Positions 52,106 to 60,379 of a stretch of 64,000 nucleotides of DNA are shown here, in pieces. Made by a program: the position numbers and the translations under genes. Origin of the DNA: Kribbella sp. ALI-6-A (GTDB lineage Bacteria > Actinomycetota > Actinomycetes > Propionibacteriales > Kribbellaceae); assembly GCF_001984195.1 (NCBI RefSeq), contig NZ_MTQN01000004.1:62001-126000 (forward strand), read 5' to 3'. The first letter of the stretch is position 1, and the number at the start of each line of letters is the position of its first letter. The notes under the pieces were generated by a model. That model saw nothing but the letters and a program-made list of their open reading frames with translations. It was not told the DNA's origin and did no database searches.

Positions 52106-53194
52106 GCGGGCTTACCTTACCGGCCAGGGCGCAGGGTAGCCCAGCCCTGCGGTGCCAGCCCGACTCTGGCAGCCTGCCCGACAGCCCGTCCGACATGTGC
52201 GTCCGGTCGGCCCGGCGCGGCTTCCGATGTATCCGGCCTACGGCACGCGTCGTCGACTGAACCTGCTGACTCGTCGCCCCCGCGCGGCGTGCTTACCTGT
52301 AGCCCAGCCCTGCGGCGTCAGCCCGACTCGTGCGTCTGCCCGGCAGCCTGCGCGACATGTGCGTCGGGTCGGCCTGGCGCGGCTTCCCCTGTATCCCGTG
52401 CGACACGCGTGGTCGACTGGACCTGCTGGCTCGCCCGCGGCGCGCTTACCTGGGTAGCGCAGCGCTGCGGTGCCAGCCCGACTCCGGCAGCCCCTCCCGA
52501 CAGCCCGTCCGACATGTGCGTCCGGTCGGCCCGGCGGGGCTTCCCCTGTATCCGGCCTACGGCACGCGTAGTCGACTGAACCTGCTGGCTCGGCACCCCC
52601 GCGCGGCGCGCTTACCTGTAGCCCAGCCCCGCGGCGTCAGCCCGACTCGTGCGCCTGCCCGACAGCCCGTCCGACATGTGGGTCCGATCGGCCCGGCGCG
52701 GCTTCCCATGTAACCCGGCCTGCGACACGCGTAGTCGACCGAACCTGGTGGCTCGGCGCCCCCGCGGCGCGCTGACCTTGGTAGCCCAGCCCTGCGGCGC
52801 CGGCCCGACTCACGTGTCTTGCTCGAGTGTGGGTGGCGTGCTCGATCGGCTGATGTGGCTGTTCCGGCGTCGGATCTCGTCTGCTCGGCGCGTCTGCGTA
52901 GGTGCTTTGCCCTGCGGCGCCAGTCCGACTCGCGCGTCTCGCTCGGCCGCCTGCACGGGCCCTGTCCAGCTCGTGCCCCCGCCTGCCCGGCCCGCACGCC
53001 GACAGCCCATCCCTGCAGCACCGTCCCACCTCGATGGCGCCGCGCCGGTGTCACCGCGTTCGGCTGCGCGCAGCCCGTCGACGACGTGCGCTGTGCGCCG
53101 TACTGGGTGCTTCCGAGTGCTCGTTGGGCCGGCATTGAGCGGTCAGCGGTGGCGGAGGCTCGGAGTGTCGGTGCGGTCTGGTTAGTCTTCGCGG

Positions 53195-53809
53195 GTGGGG
53201 ATCTTCGACAAGTTCAAGCGGCCGGAGCCGGTCGACCCGCACGTGCTGGCTGAGTTGCGGGAGCAGATCGAGCTCTGGGTTCGCCCGGGGTTTCTCGATC
53301 GGGACGAGGTGTTGCAGTACGCGCGGGACTTTCGGGACGACGACGGGATGGCGGTCGGCGATCGGGAGCTCGAGCGGTTGGTGGACGACGTGTGGCGGGC
53401 TCGGCTGGCTGAGCAGCGGTCCTGGCCGGCGCGGACCGATGCCGACAAGGTGGAGGCCGCGTTCGATGCGCTCGACGCCAGCGGTGTGGTGGCGCGGATG
53501 AACTTCACTTGCTGCCAGACCTGCGGTGTTGCCGAAATCGACGACGAGCGTCCTGATGATCGGCCCTCGACGGGCTACGTGTTTTTCCATCAGCAGGATG
53601 CGGAACGGCTCGCCGACGATCCCGCCTATCTTTACCTTGCTTACGGCACGTTCGATCCCGAGCAGGGGCGGGTCGCTGAGCAGGACGAGGCTGTCGGGCG
53701 GCGGGTTCAGGAGGCTCTGGCTGGCCAAGGCTTGCCGGTCGAGTGGGGCGGGTCCTCCGCGCAGCGTATCTGCGTCGGGCCGCTTGTCTGGCAGCGTCGG
53801 CTGGGCTGA
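53195..53809 (+). CDS. DUF6891-like protein of unknown function
   Basis: A 204-aa soluble protein (GIFDKFKRPEPVDPHVLAEL). The central motif FTCCQTCGVAEIDDE contains three closely spaced Cys that could bind a metal or be redox-active. It continues TGYVFFHQQDAERL and YLAYGTFD. The sequence pattern is that of small actinobacterial proteins grouped as DUF6891 (recalled, not checked). Start GTG 53195, because TTAGTCT just upstream may be the -10 of a leaderless or short-leader promoter. Normal codon bias returns here after the repeat tract. Confidence 0.72.
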   Translation: MGIFDKFKRPEPVDPHVLAELREQIELWVRPGFLDRDEVLQYARDFRDDDGMAVGDRELERLVDDVWRARLAEQRSWPARTDADKVEAAFDALDASGVVARMNFTCCQTCGVAEIDDERPDDRPSTGYVFFHQQDAERLADDPAYLYLAYGTFDPEQGRVAEQDEAVGRRVQEALAGQGLPVEWGGSSAQRICVGPLVWQRRLG

Positions 53810-53857
53810 AGTTCCCGCGGGGAACAGGCGGCCCCCGGAATGGGTAGCGTCGCGGGT

Positions 53858-54373
53858 GTGAAGTACTGCTGCGACTACGCGTATCTGTGTCCAGCACGCG
53901 ATGCGGTCGCCTGCTACGCCCACGGAGGCGCGGACCCGTGCTGCGCGGACGAGAGCGCGCACGCGTGTCTGGAGGACATGTACGGCGGCGAGGACGGGCT
54001 GATGTACGGCGACGGGTTCGTCTGTCGTCGGTGCGGCAACTACGAACTGACCGGCCTGGAGCACCAGCCGGCCAGTGAGCCTGGGTTTCCGCGTAAGTAT
54101 CCGCCTGGGTGGTCCGCGCAGGAGGTAAAGGACGGGCCGGTGGTGTTCCTGGTCGAGGCTGTGTTCGATCTCGCTGTGCGGCCTGGGGTGCTGGTGTCGG
54201 GGCGGCTGCTCGGTGGGGTGGTCAAGCCTGGCGCGACGCTGCTGACGTACCAGGAGCGGCCGGTGCGAGTGATCGCGATCGAATTGGTCGGCGACCATGC
54301 CAATGGCCGGATCACTCTGTTGGTCGAGCGTGAGGACTTACGAGTGGTGCCCGGGGAGTACCTGCGGACCTGA
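53858..54373 (+). CDS. Cys-rich protein with an EF-Tu domain-2-like C terminus
   Basis: A 171-aa protein with two parts. The first 60 residues contain about ten Cys (YCCDYAYLCPA, CYAHGGADPCCADESAHACL, FVCRRCGNYEL) and likely bind zinc or an Fe-S cluster. Residues about 90-171 (VVFLVEAVFDLAVRPGVLVSGRLLGG, KPGATLLTY, VRVIAIELVGDHANG) look like the beta-barrel domain 2 of translation GTPases, but no GTPase domain is present. I do not know this combination. GTG 53858 is used; an in-frame ATG at 53840 is possible. It follows the DUF6891-like gene by 48 bp. Confidence 0.7.
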   Translation: MKYCCDYAYLCPARDAVACYAHGGADPCCADESAHACLEDMYGGEDGLMYGDGFVCRRCGNYELTGLEHQPASEPGFPRKYPPGWSAQEVKDGPVVFLVEAVFDLAVRPGVLVSGRLLGGVVKPGATLLTYQERPVRVIAIELVGDHANGRITLLVEREDLRVVPGEYLRT

Positions 54374-54467
54374 CGGCGGAAGATGCCGCGGCGGCAGGCG
54401 GCCGCCGGGGTGGAAAGCCGCGCAGCGGCGAGAGGCGCCCACATCCACAGGCGGCCTGACGCGCGAG

Positions 54468-54866
54468 TCAGTGCGTCTTCTGCCTGAGGTTGTCGAGGTC
54501 CGCCTGGCAGCGGCGTTCGACCTCGGCCAACTCGTGCAGGGTTTCCTCGATGTCGCGGCGGCGTTGTTCCAGCTCGGCGCGGCGGGTGGCGATCTGGTGC
54601 AGCAGGTAGACGAGCTGGCCCTCCTCGCCCGGCTCCGCGTCGTACATGTTGACGATGGTGGCGATCTCGTCGAGCGAGAAACCCAGGCGCTTGCCGCGCA
54701 GGATCAGCCCGAGGCGAACGCGGTCGCGCGGATGGTAGACGCGGACGGTGCCGCGGCGCTCGGGCGTCAGCAGGCCGCGGTCCTCGTAGAAGCGGATCGT
54801 GCGCAGGGTGACGTCGTACTCGGCGGCCAGGTCGGCGATCGACCAGGTCTGGGTGTCTGCGGTCAC
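54468..54866 (-). CDS. MerR-family regulator (LiuR-like)
   Basis: A 132-aa MerR protein with N-terminal winged helix (WSIADLAAEYDVTLRTIRFYEDRGLL, RGTVRVYHPRDRVRL) and C-terminal coiled coil (ATRRAELEQRRRDIEETLHEL); no Cys metal site. Divergent from an acyl-CoA dehydrogenase gene followed by a carboxyltransferase gene, with the palindrome TTACG-N4-CGTAA between them. This is the arrangement of LiuR, which controls leucine/isovalerate catabolism. GTG 54866 is the most likely start; GTG 54890 is also in frame. Confidence 0.85.
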   Translation of the reverse strand: MTADTQTWSIADLAAEYDVTLRTIRFYEDRGLLTPERRGTVRVYHPRDRVRLGLILRGKRLGFSLDEIATIVNMYDAEPGEEGQLVYLLHQIATRRAELEQRRRDIEETLHELAEVERRCQADLDNLRQKTH

Positions 54867-54896
54867 CCGGATATTGTGCACACGCCCCACTGTGCT

Positions 54897-54910
54897 TTAC
54901 GTTTACGTAA
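54897..54910. promoter_or_regulatory. MerR (LiuR-like) operator
   Basis: TTACGTTTACGTAA, 5-bp arms around TTTA, 24 bp before the acyl-CoA dehydrogenase start. It resembles LiuR/PsrA-type fatty-acid regulator sites. Confidence 0.6.
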
Positions 54911-54933
54911 GCGTCAACCACGAGGAGCCTGGC

Positions 54934-56100
54934 ATGTCGTACGAGTTGTCCGAGGAGCACCGCGAGTTCCGCCACAGCGTGCGCGACTTCGCCGAGGCCG
55001 AGATCGCGCCGTACGCCGCGGAGTGGGACCGCAAGCACCACTTCCCGGTCGAGACCGTGCAGAAGATGGGCAAGCTCGGCCTGTTCGGGCTGACCGCGCC
55101 CGAGCAGTACGGCGGCGCCGGCGGCGACTTCACCAGCCTGTGCGTGGCGATCGAGGAGATCTCCCGCGTCGACCAGTCGATGGGCATCACGCTGGAGGCC
55201 GCGGTCGGGCTCGGGATCAACCCGATCCTCACCTACGGCACCGACGAGCAGAAGCAGACCTGGCTGCCGGACCTGGTCGCCGGGCGCGCGCTGGCCGGGT
55301 TCGGGCTGACCGAGCCGGAGTCCGGATCGGACGCCGGCGCGACCAAGACCCGCGCGGTGCTGGACGGCGACGAGTGGGTGATCGACGGGGCGAAGCAGTT
55401 CATCACGAACTCCGGCTCGACCATCACCTCGCTGGTCACGGTGACCGCGCGGACCGGCGAGCGTGCCGACGGGCGGCCGGAGATCTCCACGATCATCGTC
55501 CCGGCCGGTACGCCGGGCTTCGTCGCCGAGGCGCAGTACGACAAGCTCGGCTGGCACGCCTCGGACACCCACCCGCTGTCGTTCGCGGGCTGCCGGGTGC
55601 CGAAGGACAACCTGCTCGGCGAACGCGGCCGCGGCTTCGCGCAGTTCCTCGCCACGCTCGACGACGGCCGGGTCGCGATCGGCGCGGTCGCGCTGGGCTG
55701 CATCAAGGCCTGCCTGGAGATGTCGATCCAGTACGCCGGGGAGCGCAAGACGTTCGGCGTACCGATCGGGCAGAAGCAGGGCGTCGCGTTCCAGATCTCC
55801 GACCTGAAGGTGATGGCCGACGCGGCCGAGCTGCTGGTCTACCGGGCGGCGGCGCTGAAGGACAACGGGGCGCCGTACCAGGAGTTCAAGCAGGCGGCCG
55901 CGGTCGCGAAGCTGTACGCGAGCGAGAGCGCGGTGACGGCGACGCGGATCGCGACGCAGGTGTTCGGTGGCTACGGGTTCATGGAGGAGTACCCGGTGAC
56001 ACGGTTCTACCGGGACGCGAAGATCCTGGAGATCGGCGAGGGCACCTCGGAGGTGCAGCGCATGCTGATCGCCCGCGGTCTGGGCCTCCCCGTCGAGTGA
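54934..56100 (+). CDS. Acyl-CoA dehydrogenase
   Basis: A 388-aa FAD enzyme of the usual length. It has the N-terminal helical part (EHREFRHSVRDFAEAEIAP), the FAD/substrate segment GFGLTEPESGSDAGATKT, the pocket ITNSG and the C-terminal YRDAKILEIGEGTSEVQRMLIAR, whose Glu is the catalytic base. Isovaleryl-CoA or another short/branched acyl-CoA is the likely substrate because of the LiuR-like regulator and the carboxyltransferase gene downstream (inference). GGAGCC precedes ATG 54934. Confidence 0.94.
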   Translation: MSYELSEEHREFRHSVRDFAEAEIAPYAAEWDRKHHFPVETVQKMGKLGLFGLTAPEQYGGAGGDFTSLCVAIEEISRVDQSMGITLEAAVGLGINPILTYGTDEQKQTWLPDLVAGRALAGFGLTEPESGSDAGATKTRAVLDGDEWVIDGAKQFITNSGSTITSLVTVTARTGERADGRPEISTIIVPAGTPGFVAEAQYDKLGWHASDTHPLSFAGCRVPKDNLLGERGRGFAQFLATLDDGRVAIGAVALGCIKACLEMSIQYAGERKTFGVPIGQKQGVAFQISDLKVMADAAELLVYRAAALKDNGAPYQEFKQAAAVAKLYASESAVTATRIATQVFGGYGFMEEYPVTRFYRDAKILEIGEGTSEVQRMLIARGLGLPVE

Positions 56101-56137
56101 TGTCCCCGGCAACCGAGCGGATGACAGGATTGGCCGC

Positions 56138-57667
56138 ATGACGCGCGATCACTGGACCGAGGTCAAGGTCGCCCGCGAGGCGACGCTGGCGCCGACCGAC
56201 AAGGCCAAGACCAAGCTCGACTCGCAGAACAAGCTGTACGTCCGCGACCGGATCGCGTTGCTCGTCGACGAGGGCAGCTTCGTCGAGGACGCGCAGCTGG
56301 CGAACGCGCTCAACCCGGGCCTGCCAGCGGACGGCGTGATCACCGGCCGGGCGCTGGTCGACGGGCGGCCGGCGCTGCTGGTCGCGAACGACCCGACCGT
56401 GAAAGCCGGGTCGTGGGGTGCGCGCACGGTCGAGAAGATCGTCCGGGTCACCGAACTCGCGTTGCGTGACGAACTGCCGATCTTCTGGCTGATCGACTCG
56501 GCCGGGGCGCGGATCACCGACCAGGTGCAGCTGTTCCCGGGCCGGCGCGGCGCGGGGCGGATCTTCCACAACCAGGTCGCGTTGTCCGGCAAGGTGCCGC
56601 AGATCTGCTGCCTGTTCGGCCCATCGGCCGCGGGCGGCGCGTACATCCCGGCGTTCTGCGACCTGGTGATCATGGTCGACGGCAACGCCTCGATGTACCT
56701 CGGATCGCCCCGGATGGCCGAGATGGTGGTCGGCGAGAAGGTGACGCTGGAGGAGATGGGCGGCGCCCGGATGCACACCAGCGTCTCCGGCTGCGGCGAC
56801 CTGCTCGCAGCCGACGACGCCGAGGCGATCGAGCTGGCCAAGCAGTACTTCGCGTACGTGCCCGGCTCCTGGCAGAACCGGCCCCCGTCGTACGACGCCT
56901 CCGGGCCGGGCCGGGACTTCACCCGCGACCTGGTGCCGGCCGAGGAGTCGGTCGGGTTCGACATCCACGACGTGATCGACGCGCTGGTCGACGCGGACAC
57001 GTTCTTCGAGCTCAAGCCGGCGTACGCGCCGGAGCTGGTGGTCGGGTTCGGGCTGCTGGCGGGGCAGGTGATCGGGATCGTGGCGAACCAGCCGGCCGTC
57101 AAGGGCGGCGTGCTGTTCGTCGACTCCGCGGACAAGGCGGCCCGGTTCATCTGGCTGTGCGACGCGTTCAACGTGCCGCTGGTGTACCTGTGCGACGTGC
57201 CGGGGTTCATGATCGGCTCCGAGGTGGAGCGGGCCGGGATCATCCGGCACGGCGCGAAGATGATCACCGCGGTGTCGGAGGCGACCGTGCCGACCGTGTC
57301 GGTGATCGTCCGGAAGGCTTACGGGGCAGGGCTTTACGCGATGTGCGGGCCTGGTTTCTCGCCGGACGCGTGCGTCGCGCTGCCGACCGCGAAGATCGCG
57401 GTGATGGGTCCGGAGGCGGCGATCAACGCCGTCTACTACAACAAGATCCAGGAGATCGCCGACGAGACCGAGCGGGTCGAGTACGTCTCCAAGCTGCGCG
57501 AGGAGTACGAGACCGACATCGACATCCTGCGCCTGGCCGCCGATCTGGTGATCGACGCGATCGTCGAGCCGGAGGACTTGCGGGAGGACCTGATCGCTCG
57601 GTTGGCCGCGGCGCAGACCAAGGACCGGCACTTCAGCACGAAGCGGCACGGGGTCCCGCCGGTCTGA
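56138..57667 (+). CDS. Acyl-CoA carboxylase beta subunit (carboxyltransferase)
   Basis: A 509-aa carboxyltransferase with both crotonase-like halves: the N-terminal oxyanion region FGPSAAGGAYIPAFCD and the C-terminal half with FLCDVPGFM-like VYLCDVPGFMIGSEVE and RKAYGAGLYAM. It transfers carbon dioxide from biotin to an acyl-CoA. The operon with an acyl-CoA dehydrogenase points to methylcrotonyl-CoA (leucine breakdown), with propionyl-CoA as alternative. No biotin carboxylase subunit is adjacent; the one at 33 kb could serve. 37-bp gap after the dehydrogenase gene. Confidence 0.93.
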   Translation: MTRDHWTEVKVAREATLAPTDKAKTKLDSQNKLYVRDRIALLVDEGSFVEDAQLANALNPGLPADGVITGRALVDGRPALLVANDPTVKAGSWGARTVEKIVRVTELALRDELPIFWLIDSAGARITDQVQLFPGRRGAGRIFHNQVALSGKVPQICCLFGPSAAGGAYIPAFCDLVIMVDGNASMYLGSPRMAEMVVGEKVTLEEMGGARMHTSVSGCGDLLAADDAEAIELAKQYFAYVPGSWQNRPPSYDASGPGRDFTRDLVPAEESVGFDIHDVIDALVDADTFFELKPAYAPELVVGFGLLAGQVIGIVANQPAVKGGVLFVDSADKAARFIWLCDAFNVPLVYLCDVPGFMIGSEVERAGIIRHGAKMITAVSEATVPTVSVIVRKAYGAGLYAMCGPGFSPDACVALPTAKIAVMGPEAAINAVYYNKIQEIADETERVEYVSKLREEYETDIDILRLAADLVIDAIVEPEDLREDLIARLAAAQTKDRHFSTKRHGVPPV

Positions 57668-57679
57668 TCCGCGGACGTG

Positions 57680-57764
57680 CAGCACTCACCAACCTCGGCT
57701 GTGGGTGCCTGGCCACGCTCACGGTCGACGTGATCGGCGCCGGAACGGGTGTTGGTGAGTGCTG
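57680..57764. repeat. 14-bp inverted repeat with long spacer between convergent genes
   Basis: CAGCACTCACCAAC (57680-57693) is the exact reverse complement of 57751-57764. The 57-bp interior has weaker pairing. It lies between the carboxyltransferase gene and the phosphotransferase gene and could terminate both or be a small inserted palindrome. Confidence 0.55.
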
Positions 57765-57779
57765 GAAGTACGCGCCGGC

Positions 57780-58706
57780 TCAGAGCTGGTGCAGCAGTTC
57801 AGGCAGCTTGGACAGGTAGGCCGCCAAGCCCCGGTTCCAGCGGTCGGCCTTCGGCTTGAGCGCGGCCGGCAGGGCCTCCCACTCGTCGAAGTCGCCGGAG
57901 GTGTACCAGCCGATCGCGCCGGTGAGCCGGTGCAGCGCGGTCGTCGCCGGGCGCGGTCCGTAGCCGGTGTAGAAGGCCGGCGGAAGCATGGGCGAGCCGT
58001 CGAGCAGGTACACGTGCTCCTCGAGCGCCGCGATCTCCTGCCCAGGGTCGAGCACCCGCGGCTCACCCCAGTCGATCAGCGTCGCCCGGTCCGCGGTGAC
58101 GATGATGTTCGCCGGGTTGACGTCGAAGTGCGCGAGCGCGGTCGGCGTACTGCGCAGGCGGTCGGCGTAGGCGTCGATCGCCGCGTGCAGCCGAGGCAGC
58201 TGCGGTACGACGCCCGGCAGCGTCGCCGCCAGCACCGGCGCCGACCGCGTGAGCTCCTCGTGCAGAGTCGCGACCGGGTCGGACAGCTGCAGGCTCAGCC
58301 GCCCGTCCCTGGTGAAGGATCCGGCCAGCCCGGCGGGGAAGCGAATCGCATGCAGCCCGCGGAACGCCGTACCGACCGCCTGCCACTGCTCGTCGCTCAC
58401 CCGGCCCTCGTCAACCAGAGCGGACAGCATCTCGCCCGGCGCGTACTCGTACAGCGTCGCAGTGTCAGTGCCGCCGAGCAGTGCCGGCGCAGCGACCTCG
58501 TGGTCGGCGAGGAAGCGGGCCAGCGCGCGAGGCACCGGGCGGGGAGCGTCCGGGCGGTGCCGGAGCACGACTTCGCGGCCGTCGGCCAGGATCGCGTGCA
58601 GGATCTCGTGGTCGAAGCCGTGGCCGGTCAGCGCGGTGATCTCGGCGACCGGCGGCAGGCCGGCGTCGGCGACGAGTTGGTGCAGGACGGACTCGATACC
58701 GGACAT
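57780..58706 (-). CDS. Phosphotransferase of the APH/choline kinase fold
   Basis: A 308-aa kinase-fold protein with catalytic loop ALAHFDVNPANIIVT (Asp as base), the metal-binding Asp in LIDWGEP and the N-lobe ILADGREVVLRHRPD (Lys replaced by Arg at the ATP-anchoring position, as far as can be seen). It phosphorylates an unknown small molecule; no resistance role can be inferred. Divergent from the maleylpyruvate isomerase-like gene. Confidence 0.83.
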   Translation of the reverse strand: MSGIESVLHQLVADAGLPPVAEITALTGHGFDHEILHAILADGREVVLRHRPDAPRPVPRALARFLADHEVAAPALLGGTDTATLYEYAPGEMLSALVDEGRVSDEQWQAVGTAFRGLHAIRFPAGLAGSFTRDGRLSLQLSDPVATLHEELTRSAPVLAATLPGVVPQLPRLHAAIDAYADRLRSTPTALAHFDVNPANIIVTADRATLIDWGEPRVLDPGQEIAALEEHVYLLDGSPMLPPAFYTGYGPRPATTALHRLTGAIGWYTSGDFDEWEALPAALKPKADRWNRGLAAYLSKLPELLHQL

Positions 58707-58762
58707 GGCCGGGATTGTGTCGGAGGTTGGATTGCCCGCGCACGGGGTTTACGTTCGGAGGT

Positions 58763-59461
58763 ATGAAGGCTCCTGAGCGTCCGGCGTTGCCGTTGTCGGC
58801 GGCTGCGACGCTGGGACGGGCGTACGGCCGGGTGACCGAGGTCGTGCAGGGTCTGTCCGATGCGGACTTCGCGCGGCCGACGAGATGCCCGGGGATGGCG
58901 GTCGGGCCGTTGCTGGTGCATCTGCTGTACGACGCGGAGCGGGCGCTCGCGGCGTTCGCGACTCCGTCGGAGGCGGAGCCGGATCGGGACTTCGTCACGT
59001 ACTGGCAGGACTATCCGCCGGGGGACGGCGGCGACACGTCGTTCGTGCAGGTGGTTGCGTCGGCGTACCGGAAGCCTTCGGTCGATCTGGTGAAGCACTG
59101 GCGGGAGCTGTCCGAGGCGGCGGCGCGGGCGGCCGCGGTCGGGCTGGTTGACAAGGGCAAGCGGATCGAGACGCAGGGGCATGTGCTGGCGGCCAAGGAC
59201 TTCGTGGCGACGCTGATCGTCGAGGCGACCGTGCACCACCTGGACCTGATCGTCGACCTGCCGGACGCGCCGGAGCCGGATCCGGAGGCGTTGCAGGTGA
59301 CGGCGCGGACGCTGGACGGGCTGTTCGGGCCGGAGGCGTGGGACGTGATCGGGTGGGACACCACGACGTACGTGCTGAAGGCAACGGGCCGGCTGCCGCT
59401 GGACGAGAACGACCTGGAGATGCTGGGGGAGTCGGCGAGCCGGTTGCCGCTGCTCGGGTAG
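58763..59461 (+). CDS. Maleylpyruvate isomerase N-terminal-domain (DinB-fold) protein
   Basis: A 232-aa protein of the mycothiol-dependent maleylpyruvate isomerase/DinB superfamily. The N-terminal helix LGRAYGRVTEVVQGLSDADFARPTRCPG with MAVGPLLVHLLYDAERAL gives the first metal His. EATVHHLDLIVDLPD gives a His pair, completing a three-His site. GGAGG lies six bases before ATG 58763. The reaction is unknown; several family members transfer or use mycothiol. Confidence 0.84.
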   Translation: MKAPERPALPLSAAATLGRAYGRVTEVVQGLSDADFARPTRCPGMAVGPLLVHLLYDAERALAAFATPSEAEPDRDFVTYWQDYPPGDGGDTSFVQVVASAYRKPSVDLVKHWRELSEAAARAAAVGLVDKGKRIETQGHVLAAKDFVATLIVEATVHHLDLIVDLPDAPEPDPEALQVTARTLDGLFGPEAWDVIGWDTTTYVLKATGRLPLDENDLEMLGESASRLPLLG

Positions 59462-59493
59462 CTGGAGGGTGGCCGATCGGATAGAACAGTCCG

Positions 59494-60300
59494 GTGGACA
59501 ACTTCGCCGCTCGTCTCCGCGCCCGTGAGCACCTGGTCGGCTACTGGGTCATGCTCGACGCCCCGCCGGCCACCGAACGCATCGCGCGCGTCGGCTACGA
59601 CTACGTGGTGCTCGACGCTCAGCACGGGTTGCTCAGCACGCGCGGGATCCTCGACGGGCTGATGGCGATCGACGCGGCCGCCGCCGGGCCGGTGGTGGAC
59701 CCGTCCGCCGGGACTGCCGGGAGCGCCCGGGACGCCACCGTCGGACTGGTGCGGGTGGAGGCGAACAACGCGACCCCGATCGGCCGGGCGCTGGACGCCG
59801 GCGCGGCCGGGGTGATCGTGCCGCTGGTGGACAGCGGCGAGGACGCGGCGCGCGCGGTCCGGGCGGCCAAGTATCCGCCGAGCGGGATTCGCTCCTTCGG
59901 GCCGGCGCGCTCCGGGCTGCGGATCGGGCCGGTACCCGCCCAGGCGGACGCGGCCACCGTCGTCCTGGCGATGATCGAAACCGCCGCCGGGCTGACGAAC
60001 GTCGAGGAAATCTGCGCGACACCGGGTCTGGATGGGATCTACGTCGGCCCGTCGGACCTGTGCCTGGCGGTGGGCGGCAAGTTCCCGGGTGATCCGGACG
60101 TGCGCGGGGAGTTCGACGCGGCCGTCGTTCACATCGCCGAGGTCGCCGCTGCAGCCGGAGTCGCCGCGGGCATCCACACGAACGACGGGCCGACCGCCAA
60201 ACGCCGCCTGACCGAGGGCTACACGTTCGCGACGGTGTCCTCGGACCTCGACCACTTGCAGGGCGTCGCTGCCGATCACCTGGCGGTGGTCAGGGGCTGA
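59494..60300 (+). CDS. HpcH/HpaI-family aldolase
   Basis: A 268-aa class II aldolase of the HpcH/HpaI type, (beta/alpha)8 barrel, cleaving 2-oxo-4-hydroxy acids to pyruvate plus an aldehyde with a divalent metal. Motifs are VVLDAQHGLLSTRGI, VRVEANNATPIGRALDAGAAGVIVP, the metal-binding Glu in MIETAAGLTNVEEI and Asp in GLDGIYVGPSDLCLAVG. GTG 59494 is the start. It follows the isomerase-like gene by 32 bp, so they may share a transcript. The substrate is unknown. Confidence 0.9.
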   Translation: MDNFAARLRAREHLVGYWVMLDAPPATERIARVGYDYVVLDAQHGLLSTRGILDGLMAIDAAAAGPVVDPSAGTAGSARDATVGLVRVEANNATPIGRALDAGAAGVIVPLVDSGEDAARAVRAAKYPPSGIRSFGPARSGLRIGPVPAQADAATVVLAMIETAAGLTNVEEICATPGLDGIYVGPSDLCLAVGGKFPGDPDVRGEFDAAVVHIAEVAAAAGVAAGIHTNDGPTAKRRLTEGYTFATVSSDLDHLQGVAADHLAVVRG

Positions 60301-60379
60301 GGGTCCCGAGGGGCTGATCTCGGCCGATTGCGAGGCGATCGAGCCGGATCGGTGCGGCGGGGTCAGGTGGTCAGCCTGT

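Larger units (their letters stand above)
50910..53194. repeat. 2.3-kb non-coding tract of degenerate tandem repeats
   Basis: No frame in this stretch has both protein similarity and the codon bias of the neighbours. It is made of related repeats. A unit starting GTAGCCC/GTATCCC recurs at 51550, 51976, 52136, 52299, 52454, 52618 and 52781, with periods of 426, 160, 163, 155, 164 and 163 bp, and a last partial copy lies near 52910. Conserved cores are GCCAGCCCGACTC, GCCTGCCCGACAGCCCG, CCGACATGTGCGTCCGGTCGG and CACGCGTGGTCGACTGAACC. Two sub-types alternate. The first 130 bp hold a short repeat (GCCTGCTCACC, twice) and a gene fragment. Function unknown. Confidence 0.75.

Noticed and set aside
51972..52713. 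Short overlapping frames in the repeat tract as a repeat protein gene
   Set aside because: The repeated peptide changes frame from unit to unit, because unit lengths are not all multiples of three, and codon bias is lost.
51550..52990. Possible CRISPR array
   Set aside because: The repeats are about 160 bp, contiguous and diverged; there are no short identical repeats with unique spacers and no cas genes nearby.
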